Below, one piece after another: positions 1 through 5,630 of a DNA stretch of 5,630 nt. The stretch is from Actinomycetota bacterium (GTDB taxonomy: Bacteria; Actinomycetota; Actinomycetes; S36-B12; UBA5976): NCBI GenBank assembly GCA_947447095.1, contig CANFIL010000086.1:1-5630 (forward strand), in the 5' to 3' direction. A model generated the notes under the pieces. That model was not told the DNA's origin and did not search any database. It saw only the letters and a program-made list of their open reading frames with translations. Position 1 is the first letter of the stretch. Each line of letters starts with the position of its first letter. The translations under genes and the position numbers were made by a program.

Positions 1-1
1 A

Positions 2-583
2 TCTGTTGACATCTCTGGCTGGCTACTTTCGGATAAAGCGTTGAACTCTACTGCTGCTGGGCACGTGTACACATTTCCTGCAGGGACTCGAGTTGCAGCA
101 AAAGGGCGCCTGGTAATTCAGCAAAGTGGAGTAGGTGCAGCGCATCTAGGCTTCGGTGTGAGTTGCTCCAAAGGTGGAACTATCAAGATTGGATACCACA
201 ATGGATCGACAATTGCCGAAGTGGACTCCGTACGAGTACCAGTAATTGCTCCACATGTCACCTATGGTCGGCTTCCGGATCTCACGGGAGGGTTTGCCCA
301 GACCGCATCGTCAAAGAACGCAGCAAATTATGGTGTGAAGCCGGTATTGATTAGCGCCCTTTCCGCACATTGCGTCAAAGGACGGCTCTGCAGAGTCACA
401 TTGCGGGCACGAAATACACCAACTTTTCGATTGGGTAAATCACTGAGCGGAGTATCGATTACGTCTTCTGGAGTACTTACCGTGAATTCATCTAAGTCCG
501 GGACTTACAAGCCGACGGTTGTAATGACAAATTCGTTTGGAACGACAACAAACACAATTACTGTGAGTGTGACAAATCGTTAG
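2..583 (+). CDS. Lamin tail domain (LTD) plus Ig/cadherin-like domain protein, C-terminal part (5' truncated)
   Basis: The frame is open from the first complete codon at position 2 to a TAG at 581-583, giving 193 residues of a longer protein whose start is outside the window. Fragment residues 1-80 look like an LTD. They begin with VDISGWLLSD, continue with a YTFPAGT strand and a CSKGGTIKIG turn, and end with the VTYGRLPD signature (compare 'vDLsGW.LsD' and 'sygR.pDg' in the family). Residues from about 104 to the end resemble a putative Ig or cadherin-like module of the He_PIG kind: SGVSITSSGVLTV, then GTYKPTVVMTNSFGTTTNTITVSV. LTDs in bacteria occur in exported proteins, often with CotH or nuclease domains, and are thought to bind ligands or surfaces. 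A TTG at 41 lies inside the LTD core and is not a credible start. No catalytic domain is visible here, but one may lie upstream. The gene is convergent with the CotH/DUF4956/VTC operon. Family calls are from motif recognition only. Confidence 0.8.
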   Translation, partial: SVDISGWLLSDKALNSTAAGHVYTFPAGTRVAAKGRLVIQQSGVGAAHLGFGVSCSKGGTIKIGYHNGSTIAEVDSVRVPVIAPHVTYGRLPDLTGGFAQTASSKNAANYGVKPVLISALSAHCVKGRLCRVTLRARNTPTFRLGKSLSGVSITSSGVLTVNSSKSGTYKPTVVMTNSFGTTTNTITVSVTNR

Positions 584-1347
584 GGCGCCGGCCTGAGTAC
601 GTGGCCGAGTTTATTCGCGCTATGAATCTTCGGACGTGAAGCCTGTGTTGCTTCAATTGCAGCACAATATTTACTAAACGACGTAGGATGCAGACCTTTT
701 TGTCGAAACGCTCGCACCGATTCGCATGTTCGTTGTGGTGATTTAATTTCGACTAAGACCAATTCAGGAACCATCTCAACGCGCTTTGTTGCCGACTCAA
801 GAATCAAGGCTGAATCAATGGTGATTCGTTCAATAAGGTCTTGATTGATGATCGTCGATCGTTGAAACGTGGTGATCGCAGCAGGTTGTAAGTGTTCTGC
901 AATGTCACGGTATCGACGACTAGGAGAGAGGTAGGTAACTGCGTCGTTGACGAGAAGGATTTCATTCGGGCCTAGGTCCTGGTGGCCCTCAAAAAGTGCC
1001 TTTTGAGTCTGGCCGTTTCCTAACTTCGCCTTAACCTCTAGCCGCGTGCGGTTCGATTCAACATAGTTACGGATACGCACTTTAATGCGGCGCCTTCGAC
1101 GTTGGGCATGGTCACGATAGAGCAAGAGATCGGGATTATCAAAATACGTCGTTTGGTATGTGAAAGACCGTTTGCCTTCAATTTCCAGCGCGGCAAAATT
1201 CATTGCGGCATCGCTAAGAAGTTCATTAACGACGCTGCGTTCAACAATGAACTTCGTGTCGTATCGTCGAGGTGTTGTCCATCTCGAATCAATGTCAGTA
1301 AGGCCAACCGCCGGAAGCTTCGCGAGCGAAGTGAGATCGAAGGACAT
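580..1347 (-). CDS. VTC-domain polyphosphate polymerase
   Basis: This 255-residue cytosolic protein fits the VTC domain (CYTH/triphosphate-tunnel fold), the catalytic domain of yeast Vtc4, which polymerises the gamma-phosphate of ATP into polyphosphate. The expected basic and acidic tunnel strands appear in order: RRYDTKFIV (27-35), TTYFDNPDLLLY (66-77), IKVRIRNY (88-95), TRLEVKAK (101-108), FQRSTI (161-166), ERITIDSAL (173-181), LVLVEIKSP (197-204) and the end motif SKYCAAIE (225-232). The K/R/E pattern of a nucleotide and polyphosphate binding tunnel is therefore complete by eye. There is no signal peptide or membrane segment, and the length is usual for stand-alone bacterial VTC proteins. 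Translation starts at the ATG at 1347-1345, which shares its A with the TAA of the DUF4956 gene. No Shine-Dalgarno site precedes it, so coupled translation is likely. It is the last gene of the operon, and its TAA (582-580) overlaps the stop of the convergent LTD gene. Confidence 0.9.
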   Translation of the reverse strand: MSFDLTSLAKLPAVGLTDIDSRWTTPRRYDTKFIVERSVVNELLSDAAMNFAALEIEGKRSFTYQTTYFDNPDLLLYRDHAQRRRRRIKVRIRNYVESNRTRLEVKAKLGNGQTQKALFEGHQDLGPNEILLVNDAVTYLSPSRRYRDIAEHLQPAAITTFQRSTIINQDLIERITIDSALILESATKRVEMVPELVLVEIKSPQRTCESVRAFRQKGLHPTSFSKYCAAIEATQASRPKIHSANKLGHVLRPAP

Positions 1348-1922
1348 TAGTGCGCAGAGCGACGGTAGGTGACATCGACGGTGGTCGTCTCCTGCAGTAA
1401 ATTAACGCCCGTAATGTTCATATGAATAATTTCAGCATCAAGGAGCTGGCTAAGGTGTGCCGAGAGTTTCACCGGGTCCGGAATTGCAGTGTCTAAAACG
1501 ATGACTGCATTCTCTGAAGTGCTGCGAAACTTTTTACTATCGACAAGCGCCATGGCTAACAACATGAAGCTAACTAAAGTCACCGGCAACGAAAGCCCTA
1601 CGAGATCAATCGCACAGATCAATGCGATTGAAAGAGAGATAAAGAAGTAGGCAATTTGGATGTGACGATATTCGAAACTTCGAAGGCGAATAATCGAGAG
1701 AACGCCAAAGAGGGCAAAGCCAACGGCAGAGGACAAAGGGCTGAAAGACAGGACGGTCAGGACCGAAAATAGGCCAACGTTGCATGCGAGAAAAACGGAG
1801 ACTAGATCTGGTCGACGGTAATTGCGGTGGAAGAGCCCAAAGAGCAGGACACTTATGGCGACTACATCGAGTGCTAGCCGAGGCAGAATCAGTCCGAGAT
1901 CTGCTGATTGCTGAGTGTTCAT
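1347..1922 (-). CDS. DUF4956 family membrane protein
   Basis: This 191-residue integral membrane protein is assigned to DUF4956. Hydrophobic segments lie at about 10-31, 41-60, 64-79, 88-107 and 110-127, giving four or five helices. A soluble tail of about 64 residues follows (from SKKFRSTSEN), probably cytosolic. The diagnostic stretch is FGVLSIIRLRSFEYRHIQ (72-89) followed by an aromatic helix AYFFISLSIALICAI, matching the family pattern of 'F.iisIIRfR...i...eiaYfF'. Its function is not established. DUF4956 genes are commonly adjacent to VTC and CotH genes, and here the gene lies between them. This suggests it anchors the polymerase or forms a channel for its product, by analogy with the separate membrane domain of the yeast VTC complex (inference). 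The ATG at 1922-1920 follows TTTAGGAGAACC, with AGGAG at 1931-1927, 24 bp after the CotH stop. Confidence 0.87.
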   Translation of the reverse strand: MNTQQSADLGLILPRLALDVVAISVLLFGLFHRNYRRPDLVSVFLACNVGLFSVLTVLSFSPLSSAVGFALFGVLSIIRLRSFEYRHIQIAYFFISLSIALICAIDLVGLSLPVTLVSFMLLAMALVDSKKFRSTSENAVIVLDTAIPDPVKLSAHLSQLLDAEIIHMNITGVNLLQETTTVDVTYRRSAH

Positions 1923-1926
1923 GGTT

Positions 1927-1931
1927 CTCCT
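1927..1931 (-). promoter_or_regulatory. Ribosome binding site of the DUF4956 gene
   Basis: The reverse strand reads AGGAG four bases before the ATG at 1922-1920, inside the 24-bp gap after the CotH stop. It fixes this start and argues for translation of DUF4956 independent of CotH, unlike the downstream VTC gene. Confidence 0.7.
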
Positions 1932-1946
1932 AAAGGCGTGCTGTCG

Positions 1947-3515
1947 TTATTTGGATTGCACTCGCACAGTTGGTGACCACGGGGTAGTGCCGCGACTCGT
2001 TACTGCTCTCACCCGATAGTAAAAGACTCGGCCAGGGGTGACATTGCGAATGACTGTTTTAGTGGGTGAATCTAGTTTGAGACTAACCCATGTATTTTCA
2101 TCAATAGATTGTTGAACTTGGTAACTCTTAATTGGGACTCCAGGAACCTTCTTACCGACCCAAGACATTGTGATTGTTTTCGTTGTCGGTGTGGCTGCGA
2201 GCTCAGGTGCGACGAGCGCAAAGCTGGTTGCAAGAGGACTGATTTGATCACTGCGACTTTTGAGAAAGTTGCTTATTCCTTCGGCGTTGGCATTCGCGCA
2301 ATAGACATTGCATCCTGAAAAAGGATCGCTTTGTGGCCCCATGCTGCTGGCTAAAATTCCGCTGTAGATGTCACGCGGCATCCGCGCAAGATTGATTGCT
2401 TCTGCCTTCGCCCAAATTGTTACGAGAGACTCCGCGTACATCTCTCGACATGGGGCGTACGCGTTGCACTTTGCAACCATTGTGCTTGGACCCCAGCCAT
2501 CTTCAACATAGAGATCTTGAAGTCCGCCCCAGGTTTGATCGGTACCCCACGGGAACATTCGGAATTTACCGTTCGAATCACTATGAAGATAAAAGTTGTT
2601 GTTGTTTGCGGCGTAACCATCCCAATGGCCAACGTAGGTTTCGGTTGCCCATTCCAGCGTCATCTCTTTGAGGTCCGTATGCGCCAACATAGCGTTGTAC
2701 CAATCGGCTCCGTCAAGTTGGTTAATTTGCGCCAGCTCACGAAAGTCGCTGGTGTCAGTGGGGTCACCGAGGTCGGTTTGGAGTACGGCACCGTTGTAGA
2801 TGTCCGGAAAGTATGGAGTGCCACCTTCGTAGAGGTGCGTAGTTCCATTTACCCACCGCGCAAGAGCGACTTCATCCATCGTTTCAATATTCGGGTGGAG
2901 GCCGTAATCGATGCACGTGGAGTTCTGCTCGGGATTCATGTCTGGTGCGCAGTTCATGTAGATGCGGGCATATCCCACTCTCGGTGCAGGAACTCCAACA
3001 TTTCGAAAAAGGCGATACGCAGTTGCTTCGTGTACGTAAGAGCCATCCTGAACATCATTATTGAAAGTGAGTTTCTTAAGGCCAAGCAAACGTTGGTCTT
3101 TATTTCCAGTGCTGTTGATCTTGACTTTAAAACCGGCTTTCTCTCCTAAAGATCGGAGGGAGCCCCAGCCACCTTTGAGGTGGATCTCCACATCAATCGG
3201 CCCATAAGTTTTGGTTGCCGTCGTGATTTTTAATTTTGCTGGAACGTAGGAAAAATTTGTAGCCCGCCACCACATTGCGTTGTATTCGACGGGGTATTCC
3301 GAATTGATGATGTCGATAGAGGACTGGGGAACCATGAGATCCACGCGATTTACCACGATTGGATTGAACAGTGGCGCGGCCGGATCTTTGCCTTCCACGT
3401 AATGCAGATTTCTCATCGACGTAACCGAATGTGCAGGCGCAATGATGAGGTTAGCGCCAACCGCTACGACAGCGATAGATCTGGCGACAAGCTTGTAAAA
3501 CTGCGCCTTTCTCAT
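1947..3515 (-). CDS. Secreted CotH-family atypical protein kinase with C-terminal fibronectin-III domain
   Basis: Numbered from the ATG at 3515, the protein has 522 residues. An export signal opens it: basic MRKAQFYKLVAR, a hydrophobic core to about residue 25, and an APA site (26-28). The CotH kinase domain spans roughly 55-420: an HLKGGWGS beta segment (112-119), LLGLKKLTFNND (143-154), a helix ending in NVGVPAPRVGYARIYMN (172-188), GLHPNIETMDEVALARW (205-221), the presumed catalytic GHWDGYAANNNNFYLH (296-311; Asp299) and the metal-binding FPWGTDQTWGG (321-331; Asp326). Residues 434-522 look like a fibronectin-III domain, ending FYYRVRAVTSRGTTPWSP. Six cysteines lie as three close pairs (189/201, 350/356, 402/406), suiting disulfides outside the cytoplasm. 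Bacillus subtilis CotH phosphorylates spore coat proteins; nothing here suggests sporulation, so the target is unknown. A GTG at 3536 would add seven residues with two glutamates before the signal. I prefer the ATG because its n-region is purely basic and GGTGA lies 4 bases upstream, but the GTG is possible. First gene of the operon with DUF4956 and VTC. Confidence 0.9.
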   Translation of the reverse strand: MRKAQFYKLVARSIAVVAVGANLIIAPAHSVTSMRNLHYVEGKDPAAPLFNPIVVNRVDLMVPQSSIDIINSEYPVEYNAMWWRATNFSYVPAKLKITTATKTYGPIDVEIHLKGGWGSLRSLGEKAGFKVKINSTGNKDQRLLGLKKLTFNNDVQDGSYVHEATAYRLFRNVGVPAPRVGYARIYMNCAPDMNPEQNSTCIDYGLHPNIETMDEVALARWVNGTTHLYEGGTPYFPDIYNGAVLQTDLGDPTDTSDFRELAQINQLDGADWYNAMLAHTDLKEMTLEWATETYVGHWDGYAANNNNFYLHSDSNGKFRMFPWGTDQTWGGLQDLYVEDGWGPSTMVAKCNAYAPCREMYAESLVTIWAKAEAINLARMPRDIYSGILASSMGPQSDPFSGCNVYCANANAEGISNFLKSRSDQISPLATSFALVAPELAATPTTKTITMSWVGKKVPGVPIKSYQVQQSIDENTWVSLKLDSPTKTVIRNVTPGRVFYYRVRAVTSRGTTPWSPTVRVQSK

Positions 3516-3619
3516 CCATTCACCATACTCCAGCACGAACCTAGATTCCTAGATCTGCGGCGACAGCAAACGTTTCCTTGTCTGCAAAACACATCTATTG
3601 GCGAGCTGAGGAGTTGGAC

Positions 3620-3650
3620 ATTTGACTCGGTTTTCACTCTGCGCTCAAAG
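3620..3650. promoter_or_regulatory. Candidate divergent promoter pair / inverted repeat between CotH and the aldolase gene
   Basis: Forward strand: TTGACT (3622-3627), 17 bases, then TCAAAG (3645-3650), ending 45 bases before the aldolase GTG. Reverse strand: TTGAGC (3648-3643), 17 bases, then TCAAAT (3625-3620), about 105 bases before the preferred CotH ATG. The two candidates lie almost exactly over each other because TTTGA (3621-3625) and TCAAA (3645-3649) form an inverted repeat. The -35 boxes are fair and the -10 boxes weak. It could instead be an operator, or chance. Elsewhere in the 159-bp intergenic region I see no hairpin or riboswitch-like structure. Confidence 0.3.
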
Positions 3651-3684
3651 TACATTCGATACCCTTAGGAAAAATCATTTGTCT

Positions 3685-3690
3685 GAGGAG
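3685..3690 (+). promoter_or_regulatory. Ribosome binding site of the DapA/NanA-family gene
   Basis: GAGGAG lies five bases before the GTG at 3696. It is a strong Shine-Dalgarno match and supports the GTG as the true start, with no nearby ATG in frame that would suit the family N-terminus better. Confidence 0.75.
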
Positions 3691-3695
3691 TCCTT

Positions 3696-4601
3696 GTGCC
3701 ACGTAAGAATGCCAATCTGACCGGAATTCTTGTCGCTTGTGTTACGCCGTTCACAGCAGATGGCTCGGCAGTTGATGTTGAGAACCTGCACGCTCAAGTG
3801 GATCGCATGATTGCCGGTGGAATTCACGGCCTTGTTCCAACTGGCACGACAGGCGAATTCACGACATTAACCAGCGAAGAATACGAGCAAGTTATTGCCG
3901 AATTTGTGAAGGCTTCTAACGGACGTGTGCCCGTTGTCCCAGGAATTGGCTCGACATCCACAGCTCGCGTTATTGAACTTGCCCAACATTCCGAACGCGC
4001 TGGTGCTGATGCAATTATGTTGCTGCCTCCGTTTTATGACGCACCAGCGTTCCCTGCACTCAAGGTATTCATGCAAAGTGTTGCTGAATCAATTTCGATC
4101 CCGATCATGTACTACAACGTTCCTGGCGCTACAGGCGTACACCTATCGGCTGATCAACTCGCAGAGCTTGGCGACATCCCAGGCGTCGATTACATGAAGG
4201 ATACGTCGGGTGATGCAGTGTCACTGACGAACTTGATCGTTAGCAAGGACGATCGCATAAGTGCGTTTAACGGTTGGGACACTTTGACGTTTGTTGGAAT
4301 GTCACTTGGCGCGAAGGCATCTGTCTGGGGAATGGCAGGCTTCATCCCAGAATTGGCCGCACAGCTCTGGGACACACTTGCTGTGAAGAAAGATCTCACC
4401 GCAGGTCGTGAATTATGGAGCACGTTGTGGCCGATTGCGGATTTTGTTGAGTCGGTGAATTACGTGGCTGCAGTGAAGACTGCGCATGAACTTATTGGCG
4501 CCCCAGCAGGACCAGTACGTCCACCGGTGCTTCCGCTGAGCGCCGAAGACCGTGAAACTTTGCGTGGTTTACTTCAGGCTGCTGGAGTAAAAACGATTTA
4601 G
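3696..4601 (+). CDS. Dihydrodipicolinate synthase / N-acetylneuraminate lyase family protein (class I 2-keto acid aldolase or dehydratase)
   Basis: The 301-residue protein is a full-length TIM-barrel member of the DapA/NanA family, which forms a Schiff base between a lysine and pyruvate or another 2-keto acid. Visible motifs are LVACVTPF near the N-terminus, GTTGEF (50-55), PPFYDAP (111-117), the catalytic tyrosine in YYNVPGATG (Tyr140) and the Schiff-base lysine in YMKDTSGD (Lys168). In true DapA the YNVP motif continues with an arginine that holds the substrate carboxylate (Arg138 in E. coli); here Ala145 takes that place. The YNVPGATG, KDTSGD and FNGWD segments look closer to E. coli NanA (YNIPALSG, KQTSGD, YNGYD) than to DapA, but NanA's GSTGE is GTTGE here. 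The substrate is therefore open: lysine synthesis is possible but not favoured, and a sugar-acid lyase or dehydratase is as likely. No sugar-acid or lysine genes flank it. It starts at GTG after GAGGAG, divergent from CotH and convergent with the EamA transporter. Confidence 0.9.
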   Translation: MPRKNANLTGILVACVTPFTADGSAVDVENLHAQVDRMIAGGIHGLVPTGTTGEFTTLTSEEYEQVIAEFVKASNGRVPVVPGIGSTSTARVIELAQHSERAGADAIMLLPPFYDAPAFPALKVFMQSVAESISIPIMYYNVPGATGVHLSADQLAELGDIPGVDYMKDTSGDAVSLTNLIVSKDDRISAFNGWDTLTFVGMSLGAKASVWGMAGFIPELAAQLWDTLAVKKDLTAGRELWSTLWPIADFVESVNYVAAVKTAHELIGAPAGPVRPPVLPLSAEDRETLRGLLQAAGVKTI

Positions 4602-4603
4602 CC

Positions 4604-4640
4604 TCAGCAGCGCTGTAAGTGACTAACTGCTTGCTGCTGA
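4604..4640. terminator. Possible bidirectional terminator hairpin between convergent genes
   Basis: TCAGCAGC (4604-4611) is the exact reverse complement of GCTGCTGA (4633-4640), giving an 8-bp stem around a 21-base loop that spans the short gap between the aldolase and transporter stops. An inner 8-bp palindrome CAGCGCTG (4608-4615) competes with it. On the reverse strand a run of five T follows about a dozen bases after the stem, while the forward strand has only TTT nearby. It is not a classic intrinsic terminator, so confidence is low. Confidence 0.35.
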
Positions 4641-5603
4641 AGTTTCAGCGACGATGTCTGAACTGGGCGAACTCACGCGGGCTCGTTCGGCGATGATGAT
4701 TCCAAGGATGACAACTGCAGCACCGATCATTTGAATTCCGTTGAGCACTTGGCCCAAGAAAATCCATGCAATAACGGTTGCGATTGGAACCTCCGAGAGT
4801 GCGACGATACTTGCACCCGCACCGCCAATGTGATGAATGGACAGCACGACAAGTGTGAACGGTACAACGGTTCCAATGATGACCATAGTTGCGAAGAATG
4901 GCCAGATAGGCATTGAAAGATTGCTGTTGGTAAAAGGAGTGACCGTATGAGTCACTACTTCCCACGGAAACGTCCACACCGGTCGCATGATCGCCCAAAA
5001 TCCTGCTACGAAGATGAGCGCCCACATAGTCGCTGATACTGCATCGCGTTCTTTGCCAACGTGATCGCCAAGTAGGAAGAAAACGACGAGAGCGGCCATT
5101 GATGTGAGAGCAGCCGCAAACCCGATGGGGTCAAGATTAAATCCATTCCAGATTTGGGCAGCAAGCGCGAGGCCGGTGAATGCGCACAGCAAACCGAGCC
5201 ACAAGGTGTGGCGAACGGGTTCTTTGCGAACAAAGCGAACCCACATCACCACGAAAAGAGGCGCCGTGAATTCAAGAAGTAACGAGATATTGATTGGCAT
5301 ACGTGAGATCGCAACGTAGTAGAACCATTGAGCAAAGGCCATGCCAGTAATGCCGTAGAACGGAAACAGGCGCAGCTCCCGCTTTGACAGCCGGAATGCC
5401 TTGCGGTTTGTTAGCAGTACATACGTGAACAGAATGAGCGCAGCACCTGTGGCTCGAAATTGAGTCACTCTGGCCGCATCGGGAAAATCATTGAGAATAA
5501 CTTTGCTCGCGGTTCCGTTAATTGCCCAGCAGGTCGCTGCTAATACATACAGCGCGTAACCAATGATCGGTCGTTTTGGCTTGGTCGAAGCGTGAGTTTC
5601 CAT
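4623..5603 (-). CDS. EamA/DMT-family transporter
   Basis: This 326-residue integral membrane protein has about ten hydrophobic helices (near 12-31, 49-64, 82-100, 105-122, 133-150, 160-178, 190-208, 234-255, 261-283 and 288-307), arranged as the two EamA repeats of the drug/metabolite transporter superfamily. Repeat one carries ATCWAINGTASKVI, FYYVAISRMP and LLLEFTAPLFVVMW. Repeat two ends with the typical GGAGASIVALSEVPIATVIAW, LGQVLNG and a final GAAVVILGIIIAE helix. Such proteins usually export amino acids or small metabolites across the inner membrane by exchange or proton coupling. The substrate cannot be read from the sequence. The serine-rich tail (308-326) is soluble. The start is the ATG at 5603-5601, with only a weak AAGAAG upstream, and the promoter is outside or at the edge of the window. 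The gene converges on the aldolase gene with a 21-bp gap, so shared regulation is not indicated. Confidence 0.9.
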   Translation of the reverse strand: METHASTKPKRPIIGYALYVLAATCWAINGTASKVILNDFPDAARVTQFRATGAALILFTYVLLTNRKAFRLSKRELRLFPFYGITGMAFAQWFYYVAISRMPINISLLLEFTAPLFVVMWVRFVRKEPVRHTLWLGLLCAFTGLALAAQIWNGFNLDPIGFAAALTSMAALVVFFLLGDHVGKERDAVSATMWALIFVAGFWAIMRPVWTFPWEVVTHTVTPFTNSNLSMPIWPFFATMVIIGTVVPFTLVVLSIHHIGGAGASIVALSEVPIATVIAWIFLGQVLNGIQMIGAAVVILGIIIAERARVSSPSSDIVAETSAASS

Positions 5604-5630
5604 TGCTTCTTGAGTCTAGACCTTTGGCAG

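Noticed and set aside
41..583. A complete 180-residue gene starting at TTG 41
   Set aside because: The reading frame is open upstream to the window edge and the LTD signature VDISGWLLSD lies before the TTG, so this is an internal codon of a truncated gene.
1102..1372. Two forward open frames over the VTC/DUF4956 junction
   Set aside because: Both are antisense to the conserved VTC N-terminus and DUF4956 end, and have no recognisable motifs.
2517..3149. Forward open frame of 210 codons
   Set aside because: It lies wholly antisense to the kinase core of the CotH gene, has no recognisable domain and no convincing ribosome site; the reverse-strand protein has clear family motifs over the same bases.
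1947..3536. Spore coat function for the CotH protein
   Set aside because: No sporulation gene is present, the protein has an export signal, and CotH homologues are widespread in bacteria that do not form spores.
3537..3695. A small gene or riboswitch in the divergent spacer
   Set aside because: The only start after the first CTGAGGAGT is a TTG that abuts it and stops after three codons, and I see no conserved riboswitch-like stem set.
3696..4601. Confident naming as dapA (lysine pathway)
   Set aside because: The arginine after YNVP is replaced by alanine and several segments resemble NanA, so only the family can be stated.
4645..5025. Reverse open frame of 126 codons
   Set aside because: It is an out-of-frame shadow of the EamA transporter, rich in His, Cys and Arg, with no family resemblance.

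Overview
The window is gene-dense bacterial DNA with no RNA gene, mobile element or CRISPR array that I can see. Base composition looks moderate (near half GC by eye, not counted). GTG starts, clear Shine-Dalgarno sites and the protein families would fit a moderate-GC actinobacterium, for example a planktonic freshwater or marine lineage, but this is only a weak inference.

Left part (1-583): the 3' end of a forward gene whose start lies outside the window. It encodes an extracellular-type protein with a lamin tail domain (LTD) followed by an Ig/cadherin-like domain. It runs tail-to-tail into a reverse-strand cluster, and the two stop codons overlap.

Middle part (580-3536, reverse strand): a compact three-gene operon. 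Transcription order is a secreted CotH-type atypical kinase with a C-terminal fibronectin-III domain, then a four-to-five-helix DUF4956 membrane protein, then a cytosolic VTC-domain polyphosphate polymerase. The last two genes overlap by one base (TAATG), which suggests translational coupling. CotH, DUF4956 and VTC genes recur together in bacteria, and LTD domains often accompany CotH, so the forward LTD gene may be a fourth member. The natural hypothesis is a membrane system in which polyphosphate is made on the inner face, DUF4956 anchors the polymerase or moves the polymer, and an exported kinase modifies secreted proteins. The joint function is not established as far as I know, and this is the most interesting part of the window.

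Right part (3537-5630): an intergenic region of about 160 bp separates CotH from a divergent forward gene for a dihydrodipicolinate synthase/N-acetylneuraminate lyase (DapA/NanA) family enzyme. That enzyme keeps the Schiff-base Lys and catalytic Tyr but lacks the Arg typical of true DapA. It converges on a reverse-strand EamA-type (DMT) transporter of about ten helices, with a 21-bp gap that carries a hairpin. These two genes look like ordinary metabolic cargo, with no evident tie to the CotH/VTC cluster.
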